Assembly: GCF_011759505.1 (NCBI RefSeq)
Contig: NZ_JAAOYO010000002.1
Location: 248,001-312,000, forward strand
Direction: 5' to 3'
Length of the DNA stretch: 64,000 nucleotides
DNA from: Curtobacterium salicis
GTDB lineage: Bacteria > Actinomycetota > Actinomycetes > Actinomycetales > Microbacteriaceae
Shown here: positions 16,349 to 29,246 of the stretch, one piece after another
How the letters are laid out: each line of letters begins with the position of its first letter
Position numbering within the stretch: position 1 is the first letter of the stretch
Notes under the pieces: model-generated
Seen by the model: the letters and a program-made list of their open reading frames with translations, nothing else
What the model was told of the DNA's origin: nothing
Databases searched by the model: none
Made by a program: the position numbers and the translations under genes

Positions 16349-17851
16349 CTACTGCTGCTGCGCGCGCTCCAGGACGAGCTCGCGGACGCGTGCGGCGTCA
16401 GCCTGGCCCTTCATCGCCTTCATCACGGAGCCGATGATCGCGCCGGCGGCCTGGACCTTGCCGTCGCGGATCTTCTGCAGCACGTCTGGCTGCCCGGCGA
16501 GGGCCTCGTCGACGGCGGCGGTGAGGGCGGAGTCGTCCGACACGACCTTGAGCCCGCGCGACTCGACGACCTGCGCCGGCGACCCCTCGCCGGCGATGAC
16601 GCCTTCGAGGACCTGGCGTGCGAGCCGATCGGTCAGGTCACCGGACTCGACCAGCGCGATGACCTCGGCCACGTGCTGCGGGGACACGAGGTCCCCGGGG
16701 GCGGCGTCCTGCGCGTTCGCGACGCGGCTGATCTCACCGGTCCACCACTTGCGGGCGGCCTGCGGACCGGCACCGGCGTCGATGGTCGCCTGGACCTCGT
16801 CGAGGAGACCGCCGTTGACGACGTCCTGGAACTCGAGGTCGGCGAAGCCCCACTCGCCCTTGAGGCGGCGGCGGCGGGCCACCGGCGCCTCGGGCAGGCT
16901 CGCACGGAGTTCCTCGATGACCGCCGGGTCGGGCACGACGGGCAGCAGGTCCGGCTCCGGGAAGTACCGGTAGTCGTCGGCGTCCGACTTCGGACGGCCG
17001 GCCGAGGTGCGGCCGGTGTCCTCGTGCCAGTGCCGGGTCTCCTGCGTGATCGTCCCGCCAGCGGCGAGGATCGCGGCCTGCCGCTGGATCTCGTAGCGGA
17101 TGGCGCGCTCGACGGCACGGAACGAGTTGACGTTCTTCGTCTCGGTGCGGGTACCGAGCTTCTCCTGGCCCCACGGGCGCAGCGAGATGTTCGCGTCGCA
17201 GCGCAGGTTCCCGCGCTCCATGCGGGCCTCGGAGACACCGAGCGCGCGGACGAGGTCGCGGATGACCTGCACGTACGCGGCGCCGAGCTCGGGGGCGCGT
17301 TCCTTCGCCCCGACGATCGGCTTCGTGACGATCTCGACCAGCGGGACGCCCGCACGGTTGTAGTCGACGAGCGAGTACTCGGCGCCCTGGATGCGGCCGG
17401 TCGCACCACCGACGTGCGTCAGCTTGCCCGCGTCCTCTTCCATGTGGGCGCGCTCGATCGGCACCTGGAAGATCGTGCCGTCGGCGAGTTCGACCTCGAC
17501 CTCGCCCTCGAAGGCGATCGGCTCGTCGAACTGCGAGATCTGGTAGTTCTTCGGGTTGTCCGGGTAGAAGTAGTTCTTCCGCGCGAACCGCGAGCTCTCG
17601 GCGATCGAGCAGCCGAGCGCGAGCCCGAGCTGGATCGAGTAGCGCACGGCCTGCTCGTTGACGACCGGCAGGGACCCGGGCAGCCCGAGGTCGACCGGCG
17701 TCACGTTCGTGTTCGGCTCGCCACCGAAGAAGTTCGGCGCGTCCGAGAACATCTTCGTGGCGGTCGCGAGTTCGACGTGCACCTCGAAGCCGAGGACCGG
17801 CTCGAACCGCTCGATCGCCTCGTCGAAGTCCATGAGTGCGTCCTTGGCCAT
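16349..17851 (-). CDS. gatB: Asp-tRNA(Asn)/Glu-tRNA(Gln) amidotransferase subunit B
   Basis: The 500-residue GatB subunit phosphorylates the misacylated glutamate or aspartate on tRNA and passes it ammonia from GatA. The N-terminal core shows [16 protein letters not shown] and [15 protein letters not shown]. Further conserved signatures are [13 protein letters not shown] and [11 protein letters not shown]. The last 150 residues form the helical tail/YqeY domain that binds tRNA (ending [18 protein letters not shown]). The ATG at 17851 overlaps the gatA TGA by one base. A terminator follows. It is third in gatC-gatA-gatB. The presence of GatCAB implies that Gln-tRNA, and possibly Asn-tRNA, is made by transamidation. 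Confidence 0.97.
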   Translation of the reverse strand: MAKDALMDFDEAIERFEPVLGFEVHVELATATKMFSDAPNFFGGEPNTNVTPVDLGLPGSLPVVNEQAVRYSIQLGLALGCSIAESSRFARKNYFYPDNPKNYQISQFDEPIAFEGEVEVELADGTIFQVPIERAHMEEDAGKLTHVGGATGRIQGAEYSLVDYNRAGVPLVEIVTKPIVGAKERAPELGAAYVQVIRDLVRALGVSEARMERGNLRCDANISLRPWGQEKLGTRTETKNVNSFRAVERAIRYEIQRQAAILAAGGTITQETRHWHEDTGRTSAGRPKSDADDYRYFPEPDLLPVVPDPAVIEELRASLPEAPVARRRRLKGEWGFADLEFQDVVNGGLLDEVQATIDAGAGPQAARKWWTGEISRVANAQDAAPGDLVSPQHVAEVIALVESGDLTDRLARQVLEGVIAGEGSPAQVVESRGLKVVSDDSALTAAVDEALAGQPDVLQKIRDGKVQAAGAIIGSVMKAMKGQADAARVRELVLERAQQQ

Positions 17852-19398
17852 CAGATGACACCTTCCTCTGCGGCGGACTGCTGTGCGGCGTCCAGGTTCG
17901 GGATCCGGGAGATCAGCGGAGCACCCCACTGCTGCTCGAGCAGGCGCTCCAGCGCGGCGCCGACCCGGTAGAGCCGGGCGTCCTCACGCTGCGGGGCCAT
18001 CAGCTGCACGCCGGTCGGCAGCGAGTCCTCGGGCGCCAGACCGTTCGGGATGCTCATGCCGGGGACGCCCGCCAGGTTCGCGGGGATCGTGGTGAGGTCG
18101 TTGAGGTACATCGCGAGCGGGTCGTCGATGCGCTCACCGATCTTGAACGCGGTGGTCGGCGCCGACGGGCTGATCAGCAGGTCGACCTGCTCGAACGCGG
18201 CCGTGAAGTCGCGCTGGACGAGCGTCCGGACCTTCTGCGCACTGCCGTAGTAGGCGTCGTAGTACCCGGCGCTCAGGGCGTACGTGCCGAGGATGATGCG
18301 GCGCTTCACCTCGGGACCGAAGCCGGCTTCACGTGTGGCGGCCATGACGTCCTCGACGGTGGCACCGCCCTCGGGGGTGACGCGCAGGCCGAAGCGGACC
18401 GAGTCGAACTTCGCGAGGTTCGACGACGCTTCCGCCGGGAGGATCAGGTAGTAGGCGCTGATCGCGTACGCGAACGACGGTGCGTCGATCTCGACGACGA
18501 CGGCACCCGCGGACTCGAGCAGCGCGACGGTCTCCTGGAAGCGCTGCGTGACGCCGGCCTGGAAGCCCTCGCCGCCGGCGAGTTCCTTGACGACACCGAT
18601 GCGGACGCCCTTGAGCGAGTCCGCCTGCCACCCGTCGCGGGCGGCGGCGGCGAACGAGGGCCACTCCTGCCGCAGCGAGGTGGAGTCCTTCGGGTCGTGC
18701 CCGCCGATGACGTCGTGCAGCAGCGCGGCGTCGAGGACGGTGCGGGACACCGGGCCGATCTGGTCGAGGCTCGACGCGAGCGCGATCGCGCCGTAGCGGC
18801 TGACGCCACCGTAGGTCGGCTTCACACCGACGGTGCCCGTGACGGCACCGGGCTGGCGGATCGAGCCACCGGTGTCGGAACCGAGGGCGAGCGGTGCTTC
18901 GAACGCGGCGACCGCGGCGGCCGAACCGCCACCGGAGCCACCGGGGATCCGGTCGAGGTCCCACGGGTTGTGGGTCGGGCCGTACGCCGAGAACTCGGTC
19001 GACGAGCCCATCGCGAACTCGTCCATGTTGGTCTTGCCGAGCGGCACCAGGCCGGCACGGCGGAGCTTGGCGACCGGGGTGGCGTCGTACGGCGGCACCC
19101 AGCCCTCGAGGATCTTCGAACCCGAGGTGGTCGGCATGTCCTGCGTGCACAGGACGTCCTTGACGGCGATCGGCACACCGGCGAGCGGACCGAGGTCGTC
19201 CCCGGCGGCGCGGCGGGAGTCGATGGCCTTCGCGGCGGCGATCGCGTTCTGGTTGACGTGGAGGAACGCGTGCACGTCCCCGTCGACGGCGGCGATCCGG
19301 TCGAGGTGAGCCTGCGTGGCCTCGACGCTCGAGACGTCGCGGGCCACCAGGGCGTCGGCGAGCGCGGCCGCGCTCAGCGTGGTGATGTCGTGGGTCAC
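17851..19398 (-). CDS. gatA: Asp-tRNA(Asn)/Glu-tRNA(Gln) amidotransferase subunit A
   Basis: A 515-residue amidase-signature protein that hydrolyses glutamine and channels ammonia to GatB. The Ser-cisSer-Lys triad is visible: Lys80 in IAVKDVLC, Ser155 in GGSGGGSA and Ser179 in DTGGSIRQP. This closely matches the positions known from Staphylococcus GatA. It begins 11 nt after the gatC stop and overlaps the gatB start by one base. Length is normal for the family. Confidence 0.97.
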   Translation of the reverse strand: MTHDITTLSAAALADALVARDVSSVEATQAHLDRIAAVDGDVHAFLHVNQNAIAAAKAIDSRRAAGDDLGPLAGVPIAVKDVLCTQDMPTTSGSKILEGWVPPYDATPVAKLRRAGLVPLGKTNMDEFAMGSSTEFSAYGPTHNPWDLDRIPGGSGGGSAAAVAAFEAPLALGSDTGGSIRQPGAVTGTVGVKPTYGGVSRYGAIALASSLDQIGPVSRTVLDAALLHDVIGGHDPKDSTSLRQEWPSFAAAARDGWQADSLKGVRIGVVKELAGGEGFQAGVTQRFQETVALLESAGAVVVEIDAPSFAYAISAYYLILPAEASSNLAKFDSVRFGLRVTPEGGATVEDVMAATREAGFGPEVKRRIILGTYALSAGYYDAYYGSAQKVRTLVQRDFTAAFEQVDLLISPSAPTTAFKIGERIDDPLAMYLNDLTTIPANLAGVPGMSIPNGLAPEDSLPTGVQLMAPQREDARLYRVGAALERLLEQQWGAPLISRIPNLDAAQQSAAEEGVI

Positions 19399-19409
19399 GG
19401 TTCTTCCGC

Positions 19410-19709
19410 CTACTGTTCTTCGCCGAGGATCGCGGTCACCCGGAAGCGTTCGCCGTCCGAGTCGGGGGCGCCCGAGAGCGCCTGCTCCTGGGTCAGCGTC
19501 TCGCCGACCACGTCGGGGCGGGACACGTTCTCGAGCGGGACCGGGTGGCTCGTCGCGGGGACGTCCGGGGTCGCGACCTCGGTGACCTTGGCGACGCTGT
19601 CGACGATGAGTGACAGCTCCTCGGTCATCTTCTCGATCTCGTCGGGCGTGAGTGCGATACGTGCGAGGTTCGCCAGGTGTGCGACCTGCTCGCTCGTGAT
19701 GTCAGGCAT
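19410..19709 (-). CDS. gatC: Asp-tRNA(Asn)/Glu-tRNA(Gln) amidotransferase subunit C
   Basis: A 99-residue GatC that wraps around the GatA-GatB interface and stabilises it. It has the typical start ([21 protein letters not shown]) within residues 4-25 and the Asp/Val-rich linker ending [14 protein letters not shown] lies 4-8 nt before the ATG. A TAGACT -10 at 19744-19749 would start the gatCAB transcript about 28 nt upstream. Confidence 0.95.
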   Translation of the reverse strand: MPDITSEQVAHLANLARIALTPDEIEKMTEELSLIVDSVAKVTEVATPDVPATSHPVPLENVSRPDVVGETLTQEQALSGAPDSDGERFRVTAILGEEQ

Positions 19710-19743
19710 GGTGCTCCGTCGATCGGTTCGTGGAATGCGCCCC

Positions 19744-19749
19744 AGTCTA
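19744..19749 (-). promoter_or_regulatory. -10 element of the gatCAB operon
   Basis: TAGACT on the minus strand, 34 nt before the gatC ATG, leaving room for a short leader with a GGAG ribosome site. Confidence 0.5.
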
Positions 19750-19820
19750 TTGGGCGTGCTGCACGGCGGTCGGACGCCTGTGGACCGCCGGCCACGAGCG
19801 GCCGCCGGTGCAGGAGCGGC

Positions 19821-22241
19821 TCATCCGGCCGGGGGCGCCGGCGCAGCACCCGCGCCACCCGCAGCCGCCCCGCCACCCGCAGCCGCCGCGCCACCCGCAG
19901 CCGCCCCGCCACCGGGAGCCGCCGCGCCACCCGCCGTCGCGCCACCCACCGCCGTTCCCCCCGCCGCCGGCGCCTGCTGGCCCGGGTCCGACGTCGCCGG
20001 GGTCTGCGTGCCGGGAGCGAGCGTGCCCGGCGTCTGCGTCGCCTGCTGCGCCGCAGAGCCCGTCGAGCCCGCCGAACCCGTCGACGGCGTCGCGGTCTTC
20101 GCCTTCGCCGGCGTCCCGATCATCGCCGGGTCCGGAGCCGGCAGGGCATCCCCGCCGTACGCACCGTCCAGGTACGTCATCATCTGCTTGCCGACGCCGA
20201 ACTTGGCGCTGTAGCCGGTCGTGCCCTGCAGGAACGGCCAGTTCGCCAACCGCACGTGGCCCTGCACGTTGCCGATCCAGGTCGCGTTCGTGTACTTCGT
20301 CGACGAGGTGATGAGCCAGTTCTGCTCGTCGCCGTCGGTCGTGCCGGTCTTCGCGAACTTGGGGACCGCGTCACCGGGGTTCGCGCTGGCGGCGGTCCCC
20401 GACCCGCTCAGGACGCCCTGCAGCGCGTAGTCGACGGTCCCGGCGACCGCGGCGCTGACACCGCGGTCGCACGTCGCCGGCGTCGGGTGGATGGTGCCGC
20501 CACTGGCGGTCGTGACGGAGTCGATGGTGGTGGGCGTGCAGGCGATCCCGCCGTTCGCGAACCCGGCGTACGCCTCGGCGAGGTCGATCGGCGCCAGCGG
20601 GTTCGTCCCGAGCACGGAGGACGGGTTCGAGTCCGGCGCGCTGCCGTCGGCCTGGTGGATGCCCATGCCCTCGGCCGTCTTCTGGATCCCGCACAGGTCG
20701 AGCTGCTTCGCCATCGCCCCGAACGCCGTGTTGATCGACTCCACCGTGGCGGCGAGGACGGTCATGGACGCCGGCACCAGTTCGGCGTTGGCGACCTGCC
20801 AGGGCGCGCCACCGATCGCGGAGCACGAGTTCGTGAACTCGGCCTGCGGGAACGAGTGCTCGGTCGTCGTCACGGACTGCGACAGGGTGTGGCCGTTCGC
20901 CAACCAGTCGGCGAGGGTGAACACCTTGTAGGTCGACCCGGTCGGGAAGCCTCCCGAGCTGCCGACGGCCTGGTCGGCGTTGTAGTTCACGGCGGTGGCG
21001 CCCGCCGTCGGGGCGTCCGACTGCGTGTAGTCGGTGTTCTGCACCATCGAGAGGACACGGCCGGTCCCGGGTTCGACGGTGACGTTCGCGCCGCCGGCGT
21101 CGACCCCGGCCATGGTGGTGGGGACGTACGACGACAGGGCGGTCTGGGCGGTGCCCTGCAGGTCGAGGTCGAGGGACGTGTGGATCGACAGGCCCTTCGT
21201 GTCGAGGGTGGCGATCCGGTCGGACGCGGTCTTGCCGAACGCAGGGTCGGCGAGCAGCTGCGAACGCACCATGTCGCAGAAGTAGCCGGCGTCGTACTTC
21301 GCCGCGGCGGTCGAGCAGCCGTTGGCGGTCTCGGTGATCTTCGGGGTGATCGGGGTCGCGACGGCCTTCGTGAGTTGCGCCTGGGTGATCGCGCCGTGGG
21401 CGTGCATGCGGCGGAGGACGTAGTCCCGCCGGACCTTCGTCAACGCGTACCCGTTCGCCGACCCGTTCGCCTTCTCGCCCGGCTGGTCGATGCGCAGGTT
21501 CTGCGGGTTGTTGAGGATCGCCACGAGGGTCGCCGACTGCACGAGCGACAGGTCCTTCGCGTGCACGCCGAAGTAGTACTCGGCACCGGCTTCGGCACCG
21601 TAGACCCGTCCACCGAGCCCGACGATGTTGAGGTACCCGGTCAGGACCTGGTTCTTCGTGTACTTCTTGTCGACGGCGATCGCGTAGCGGATCTCCTGCA
21701 GCTTCCGGGCCTTGGACTGACCGGCGACCTTGTCGTAGCAGGCCGCCACCTTCTTCGCGGTGGCCGACGCGTCCTTGCCGTTCAGCTGCTCGCACTGCTG
21801 CACGAGCACGTTCTTGACGTACTGCTGCGTGATGCTCGAGCCGCCCTGCACGCCCTTGTGGAGTGCGTCGGCGATGGTCGCACGGAGGGTCCCGACCACG
21901 TCGATGCCGCCCTCGTCGTGGAAGCGCGGGTCCTCGGTGTCGATCGCCGCCTGCTTCAGCGTCGTCGCGATCTGGTCGGACGTGACGTTGACGCGGTTCT
22001 CGGCGTAGAAGGACGCGATCGGCACCTCCTTGCCGCCCTGTTCCGCGTAGACGGTCGAGACCTGCTGGGGCGTCTGGATGTCGAGGTAGCTCGGCAGGTC
22101 CTCGAAGAACTCGGCCGCGCCGCTCGCGCCCTCCCCCGTGACCGCCACGGCCGGGGTCAACGCGACGGCGACGAGCAGCCCCGCGAGCACCGACATGACG
22201 ATGAACATCAGGAAGGCCCCCGGCCACCGCACGACTCGCAT
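19821..22241 (-). CDS. Class A penicillin-binding protein (transglycosylase/transpeptidase)
   Basis: An 806-residue bifunctional peptidoglycan synthase. Residues 8-32 form the single membrane anchor. The family-51 glycosyltransferase domain follows with AIDTEDPRFHDEGGID (Glu103-Asp104 at the catalytic position) and GGSSITQQYVKN (133-144). The transpeptidase domain has the active-site SxxK in GSTYKVF and the KTGT box in FAKTGTTDGDEQ. The C-terminal 55 residues are Ala/Gly/Pro repeats encoded by an 18-bp DNA repeat and are probably disordered, outside the cell. A TACCGT -10 ends 7 nt before the ATG, suggesting a leaderless mRNA. PonA-like; the paralogue cannot be fixed without the rest of the genome. 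Confidence 0.93.
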   Translation of the reverse strand: MRVVRWPGAFLMFIVMSVLAGLLVAVALTPAVAVTGEGASGAAEFFEDLPSYLDIQTPQQVSTVYAEQGGKEVPIASFYAENRVNVTSDQIATTLKQAAIDTEDPRFHDEGGIDVVGTLRATIADALHKGVQGGSSITQQYVKNVLVQQCEQLNGKDASATAKKVAACYDKVAGQSKARKLQEIRYAIAVDKKYTKNQVLTGYLNIVGLGGRVYGAEAGAEYYFGVHAKDLSLVQSATLVAILNNPQNLRIDQPGEKANGSANGYALTKVRRDYVLRRMHAHGAITQAQLTKAVATPITPKITETANGCSTAAAKYDAGYFCDMVRSQLLADPAFGKTASDRIATLDTKGLSIHTSLDLDLQGTAQTALSSYVPTTMAGVDAGGANVTVEPGTGRVLSMVQNTDYTQSDAPTAGATAVNYNADQAVGSSGGFPTGSTYKVFTLADWLANGHTLSQSVTTTEHSFPQAEFTNSCSAIGGAPWQVANAELVPASMTVLAATVESINTAFGAMAKQLDLCGIQKTAEGMGIHQADGSAPDSNPSSVLGTNPLAPIDLAEAYAGFANGGIACTPTTIDSVTTASGGTIHPTPATCDRGVSAAVAGTVDYALQGVLSGSGTAASANPGDAVPKFAKTGTTDGDEQNWLITSSTKYTNATWIGNVQGHVRLANWPFLQGTTGYSAKFGVGKQMMTYLDGAYGGDALPAPDPAMIGTPAKAKTATPSTGSAGSTGSAAQQATQTPGTLAPGTQTPATSDPGQQAPAAGGTAVGGATAGGAAAPGGGAAAGGAAAAGGGAAAGGAGAAPAPPAG

Positions 22242-22248
22242 GCCGAGC

Positions 22249-22254
22249 ACGGTA
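22249..22254 (-). promoter_or_regulatory. Leaderless -10 of the penicillin-binding protein gene
   Basis: TACCGT on the minus strand ends 7 nt before ATG 22241. Confidence 0.6.
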
Positions 22255-22442
22255 AGGAGACGGGCTGAGTCCGCTCTGGTGCGCGCGGTCGCGCGACTGC
22301 ACAGCCGCACAGGATGCTCCCGGTCGCGCCTCCGGCACGTGGCCGGGACGGCCTGGAGGCCCGGATCGCCGCCGGCGCGCACGTCCGGTCACGATCCGGT
22401 CACGTCTGCAGTGCCTCCCGTCCCGACCCCGGTGACCGGGCC

Positions 22443-23834
22443 TCAGTCGCGGGGCTGGAGGTCCTGTGGACGCACGAGGTACATGTCCGGGCTCGCCTGC
22501 ACGACGCCGTCGTCGGGGTCGTCGCCGGACCCGTGCCCGCTCCGGACGAGGTCCCCGCGCCCGAGGGCGATGAGCGCGACGTCGTGCAGCGACGCGGTGC
22601 CCGGCTTGAGGTAGTCGTTGTGCCCGAACGGCTGCCGGAAGACGTCGCCGGCGTCGGCGGGGTCGCTGCCGCCGGCCAGGTCGAGCTTGGCGGCGCCGAA
22701 CGCCGCACGGCCCGGGTCGGTTCCGAAGAAGCCCGTGCCGGCGACGGGGTCCCAGTGCGCTCCGCCGACGTACACCTCACCGCGTGGGACACCGAGCTCG
22801 TCGGCCGAGGCGACGGCGCTCCCCGGCGACCCGAGCATGGTCAGGCTGTCGACCCGCGTCCGGCCCGACGAGAGCGCGATCATCGCCGTCGTCGACCCGT
22901 ACGAGTGCGCGACGACGCCGAGCCGCGGTTCGTGCTCGTTCCGGACGGACCGGACACCGTCGAGGGTGCGCACCAGCCGGTCGGCCCCGACGTGGGCGAG
23001 GTCGAGCGACATGAAGTCCGCGATGCCGGGCGTGCGGTACCCCATCCAGGCGAGGACCGCCACTCCGGGACCGTCCGCCGGTGCGGCCACGGGCGCCAGG
23101 GTGGCCTGCTCGCGGTAGACGTCGCCGGCCGTCGCGGTGAAGTCCACCATCTGGCCGTTGACGGAGAAGAAGATGCCGGGCACCACGACGGAGACGTCGC
23201 CGGCGGTGTCGAGGTCGCCGACCGAGATCGCGCACCGGCCGGTGCCCCGGGTGTCCAGCGTGACGAGGTACTTCCGGGGGTCGTCCGGCGCCTGCTCGAG
23301 GGACTGGCGCACCTGGCCGAGCATCGCGGCGAGCGCGGTCGGTGCGGTCGGGTCGGCGAGCCCGGTGGCGAGGACAGCCCGGTTGGCGAGGTCACGGACG
23401 TGGTACGGGACACCGTCGAGGTTGCCGATGACGACGGGGGCGTCGTCGGCCAGCGACGTCCGGGCCTCGGGCGACAGGGCAGCCCACCAGTTCGCGACGA
23501 GGTTCGTGCTGGGCGGCTCGTCCATCGCGGTCGCGGCGATGCGCGAGTCGTCGTCCGCGGCGCGCAGGGTCACCGGGGTCGACGTGGCGAGCCCGTCGAG
23601 CCACCGCTGCCCCGAGGCGCCCGCGAGCAGGTCCACTGCGGCGATCGTCCCCGATCCGTCGGTCCCCGGACGGGAGGGCACGTCGACCCGTACGCGGGAC
23701 CCCTCGGTGACGTCCTGGCGCGACGACGTCACGCGCGTCGAGGTGACGACGGCGGAAACTGGCACGGCTGGGGCCTCGACGACTCCCAACGAGTAGATCG
23801 AGGCGGTCAGCAGAGCCGCGGCGATGAGCAGCAA
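22443..23834 (-). CDS. Secreted DUF1023-type alpha/beta hydrolase
   Basis: A 463-residue protein of the DUF1023 alpha/beta-hydrolase family. The nucleophile elbow is VVAHSYGSTTA (Ser in AHSYG). A C-terminal FGHNDYLKPG supplies a candidate catalytic His. The family pattern SPEAR...GNLDGVPYHVRDLANR is in the middle. The N-terminus (LLIAAALLTASIYSLG) is a signal peptide or anchor. The start is a TTG at 23834: the frame has no ATG or GTG between it and an upstream stop, and a strong GGGGAG lies 5 nt before it. The substrate is unknown; mycobacterial relatives are annotated as lipases or esterases without firm evidence. Confidence 0.82.
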   Translation of the reverse strand: MLLIAAALLTASIYSLGVVEAPAVPVSAVVTSTRVTSSRQDVTEGSRVRVDVPSRPGTDGSGTIAAVDLLAGASGQRWLDGLATSTPVTLRAADDDSRIAATAMDEPPSTNLVANWWAALSPEARTSLADDAPVVIGNLDGVPYHVRDLANRAVLATGLADPTAPTALAAMLGQVRQSLEQAPDDPRKYLVTLDTRGTGRCAISVGDLDTAGDVSVVVPGIFFSVNGQMVDFTATAGDVYREQATLAPVAAPADGPGVAVLAWMGYRTPGIADFMSLDLAHVGADRLVRTLDGVRSVRNEHEPRLGVVAHSYGSTTAMIALSSGRTRVDSLTMLGSPGSAVASADELGVPRGEVYVGGAHWDPVAGTGFFGTDPGRAAFGAAKLDLAGGSDPADAGDVFRQPFGHNDYLKPGTASLHDVALIALGRGDLVRSGHGSGDDPDDGVVQASPDMYLVRPQDLQPRD

Positions 23835-24008
23835 ACGGGTCTCCCCCGGGAAGGCCAGCCTGTCGTCCCCCTGCAGACAACAGGTGATGCTCTGTCGAGT
23901 CTACGAAGATCCGGCCCTTCGGGGGTCATGCGAGATGCAACTTGGCCCCCGAACTGGGGGCAACCGGGGGTGCGTCGTGACAGCCGGTTTGCGCAGCCGC
24001 GTGCATGC

Positions 24009-26384
<2,376 letters not shown>

Positions 26385-26460
26385 TCAGTTCTACCGTGCC
26401 CCACCGACCCCGGCCGCAGCCGTCGGGAGCGCGGTCACCTGGGCGGCTGTGCCGGTCCGG

Positions 26461-27567
26461 TCAGGCCGGGACGGGCGCTGCCGACACCGTGGTGTCGATG
26501 GTGCACTGGCCGAGCACCCGCGTGCCGACGTACACGACGGCGGTCTGCCCGGGGGCGACGCCGGAGAGCGGCTCGTCCGGGACGATCACGAGCGCGCCGT
26601 CCTCGATCCGTGCCGTCGCGGGCTCGGGATCGGCGTGCGCACGGATCTGCACGTCACAGCGGAACGGGGTCGACGGGTCGGCCGGGGCCGCACCGGCCCA
26701 GGTGTACCGGGTACCGGAGAGCGAGGCGACGTCGAGCGCCTCCTTCGGTCCGACGACGACGGTGTTGTCCTTCGGACGGATCTCGAGGACGAAGCGGGGC
26801 TTGCCGTCGGCCGCCGGACGCCCGAGTGCCAGGCCGCGACGCTGCCCGACCGTGTACCCGTGTGCGCCGTCGTGGCTGCCGACGACCGTGCCGTCACGCT
26901 CGACCACGTCGCCGGTCGCACTGCCCACGCGGTCGGCGAGCCAGCCGCGGGTGTCCCCGTCGGGGATGAAGCAGATGTCGTAGGAGTCGGGCTTCTGTGC
27001 GACGGTCAGCCCACGCGCGGCGGCCTCGGCGCGGACCTCGTCCTTCGACGGGGTGGCACCGAGCGGGAACATCGCGTGCCGGAGCTGCTCGGCGGTCAGG
27101 ACACCGAGCACGTACGACTGGTCCTTCGCCCACGCTGCCGAGCGGTGCAGCTCCCGCGAGCCGTCCGGTGCGGTGACGATCGACGCGTAGTGCCCGGTCG
27201 CGACGGCGTCGAACCCGAGGGCCAGCGCCTTCTCGAGCAGGGCCGCGAACTTGATCCGCTCGTTGCACCGCATGCAGGGGTTCGGGGTGCGCCCGGCCTG
27301 GTACTCGGCCACGAAGTCGTCGACGACGTCCTCCTTGAACCGCGCCGAGAAGTCCCACACGTAGTACGGGATCCCGAGGGCCGCGGCGGCGCGCTGGGCG
27401 TCCATCGAGTCCTCGATCGTGCAGCAGCCACGGCTGCCGGTCCGCAGGGTGCCGGGCATCCGGCTGAGCGCCAGGTGCACCCCGACGACATCGTGGCCGG
27501 CGTCCACCGCCCGGGCCGCGGCCACCGCCGAGTCGACCCCACCGCTCATCGCCGCCAGTACACGCAT
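26461..27567 (-). CDS. mnmA: tRNA-specific 2-thiouridylase
   Basis: A 368-residue MnmA that thiolates U34 of tRNA Lys, Glu and Gln. The PP-loop SGGVDS lies at residues 8-13. The two catalytic cysteines are Cys101 ([11 protein letters not shown]) and Cys199 ([11 protein letters not shown]). The C-terminal beta-barrel ends with [19 protein letters not shown] -10 ends 6 nt before the ATG, so the mRNA is probably leaderless. Transcription is divergent from the MFS gene, with overlapping promoter regions. The sulfur-donor cysteine desulfurase is not beside it here. Confidence 0.96.
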   Translation of the reverse strand: MRVLAAMSGGVDSAVAAARAVDAGHDVVGVHLALSRMPGTLRTGSRGCCTIEDSMDAQRAAAALGIPYYVWDFSARFKEDVVDDFVAEYQAGRTPNPCMRCNERIKFAALLEKALALGFDAVATGHYASIVTAPDGSRELHRSAAWAKDQSYVLGVLTAEQLRHAMFPLGATPSKDEVRAEAAARGLTVAQKPDSYDICFIPDGDTRGWLADRVGSATGDVVERDGTVVGSHDGAHGYTVGQRRGLALGRPAADGKPRFVLEIRPKDNTVVVGPKEALDVASLSGTRYTWAGAAPADPSTPFRCDVQIRAHADPEPATARIEDGALVIVPDEPLSGVAPGQTAVVYVGTRVLGQCTIDTTVSAAPVPA

Positions 27568-27573
27568 GCGTCC

Positions 27574-27599
27574 AGGGTAACTCCGACACGGCGTAGCGT
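27574..27599. promoter_or_regulatory. Back-to-back -10 elements of mnmA and the MFS gene
   Basis: TACCCT (27574-27579, minus) lies 6 nt before the mnmA ATG. TAGCGT (27594-27599, plus) lies 9 nt before the MFS ATG at 27609. The two hexamers are only 14 bp apart, so each -35 region must overlap the other promoter. Confidence 0.6.
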
Positions 27600-27608
27600 T
27601 GCTCGACG

Positions 27609-28958
27609 ATGACGAGCACCACGAACGACGCCTTCGACCTCCGCGGCGTCCTGCTGTCCGGGTTCCTGCCGGCGGCGCTCTTCGCGATCGGCGAGGGCGC
27701 CATCATCCCGATCATCCCGATCGCGGCGGACTCCCTCGGCGCCAGCCTGGCGATCGCCGGGTTCGTCGCCTCGCTGATCCTGGTCGGGGAACTCATCGGC
27801 GACGTACCCTCGGGCGTCGTCGTCGCCCGGATCGGCGAGCGGAACGCCATGATCGGCGCCGCGGTCGTCTCGGTCGTCGGGCTGCTCGTCTGCACGGCAG
27901 CTCCGAACCCCCTCGTCCTGGCCGTCGGCGTCTTCCTGGTCGGTCTGTCCACCGCGGTCTTCGCCCTCGCCCGGCACGCCTACATGACGACCGCGATCCC
28001 GCTGCGGATCCGGGCCCGGGCGCTCTCGAGCCTCGGCGGCGTGTTCCGCTTCGGCTACTTCGTCGGTCCGTTCCTGGCAGCCGGGGTCATCCACCTCACC
28101 GGCACGACGCAGAGCGCCTTCTGGGTGCACGTCGTCTGCTGCCTCGGAGCCGCCGTGGTGTTGCTCGTCATCCGCGACCCCGCGACCGGCGTGCGTGGTC
28201 TGCAGCGGCCGGCACGCGCCTCCCGACCGACCCGGGCCTCCCGACCGACCGAGCCGGACGCGACGGACGCGGCGACCGCAACGGACGCGGCCACGGCCGC
28301 CGGCACGGCCCAGCCGGCCGAGCTCGAGGGCGAGCAGTTCGTCAAGGCGGAATCGCAGGGCCTCTTCCAGACCATCCGCGCCCACCACCGGGTCCTCGTC
28401 CGGCTCGGCAGCGGGGCGGCCCTGATCGGGGCGATGCGCGCCGGACGCCAGGTGATCCTGCCGCTCTGGGCGGTCAGCGTCGGACTGGACGACTCCACCG
28501 CCGCCCTCGTCATCGGCATCGCCGGTGCCGTCGACTTCGCGCTCTTCTACACGAGCGGGCAGATCATGGACCGCTGGGGACGCCTCGCGAGCGCGCTGCC
28601 CTGCATGCTCGGCCTGAGCATCTGCTACTTCCTGCTCGCGTGGAGCGACCACCTCGACGCCCGCGTCGGCTGGTTCGTCGCGGTGGCGATGGCGATGTCC
28701 CTGGCGAACGGCGTCGGCTCGGGCATCCTCATGACGCTCGGCGCGGACCTGGCGCCCGCCGACCGACCGGCACCGTTCCTGGGCGCGTGGCGGTTCACGG
28801 GCGACCTCGGGTCCGCCGCGGCTCCGCTCGTGATCTCCGGTGTCACGGCGCTCGCCACCATCGCGGTCGCCAGTGGCGTGATGGGCGTGCTCGGCCTGGT
28901 CGGAGCGGGCATCCTGCTCCGGTACGTGCCGCGGTACCTGCCCCGCACCTTGCGCTGA
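27609..28958 (+). CDS. MFS transporter
   Basis: A 449-residue major facilitator with about twelve membrane helices. Motif A-like sequence follows helix 2 ([18 protein letters not shown]). Between helices 6 and 7 is a long cytoplasmic loop (about 190-250) rich in Ala, Thr, Pro and Arg and without conservation. The C-half includes [15 protein letters not shown], the second motif-A copy. It probably exports a small molecule; the substrate is unknown. The start fits a leaderless mRNA from the TAGCGT -10. Confidence 0.88.
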   Translation: MTSTTNDAFDLRGVLLSGFLPAALFAIGEGAIIPIIPIAADSLGASLAIAGFVASLILVGELIGDVPSGVVVARIGERNAMIGAAVVSVVGLLVCTAAPNPLVLAVGVFLVGLSTAVFALARHAYMTTAIPLRIRARALSSLGGVFRFGYFVGPFLAAGVIHLTGTTQSAFWVHVVCCLGAAVVLLVIRDPATGVRGLQRPARASRPTRASRPTEPDATDAATATDAATAAGTAQPAELEGEQFVKAESQGLFQTIRAHHRVLVRLGSGAALIGAMRAGRQVILPLWAVSVGLDDSTAALVIGIAGAVDFALFYTSGQIMDRWGRLASALPCMLGLSICYFLLAWSDHLDARVGWFVAVAMAMSLANGVGSGILMTLGADLAPADRPAPFLGAWRFTGDLGSAAAPLVISGVTALATIAVASGVMGVLGLVGAGILLRYVPRYLPRTLR

Positions 28959-29017
28959 CCGGCCCGCCGTGCCCCGGCCGGGAGGCACGCCCCACCTCCG
29001 ACGTCCGGCCCGCTGCG

Positions 29018-29023
29018 TACACT
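29018..29023 (+). promoter_or_regulatory. -10 of tRNA-Leu
   Basis: TACACT ends 10 nt before the first base of the mature tRNA. Confidence 0.5.
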
Positions 29024-29033
29024 GGGTCGGCCA

Positions 29034-29113
29034 GCGGGAGTGGTGGAATTGGTAGACACGCAGGATTTAGGTTCCTGTGCTCCGGCGTGAGGGTTCGAGT
29101 CCCTCCTTCCGCA
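29034..29113 (+). tRNA. tRNA-Leu (anticodon UAG)
   Basis: The acceptor stem pairs 29034-29040 (GCGGGAG) with 29106-29112 (CTTCCGC), with discriminator A at 29113. The anticodon stem CAGGA/TCCTG encloses loop TTTAGGT with anticodon TAG at 29068-29070. A class II variable arm and a T arm (GAGGG TTCGAGT CCCTC) follow. The 3' CCA is not encoded in full (ACCG follows). Confidence 0.95.
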
Positions 29114-29246
29114 CCGGACGTCGCAGCCGGCACGACACGGGACCGCTCGGGACGTCACCCTCCCGACGGACGGCCCGGACACGCCCGCACGGTACCCTCG
29201 GTCCGGCGGGTGCTCCATCCGCCCTCGTCCGCCGACCGGAAGAACC

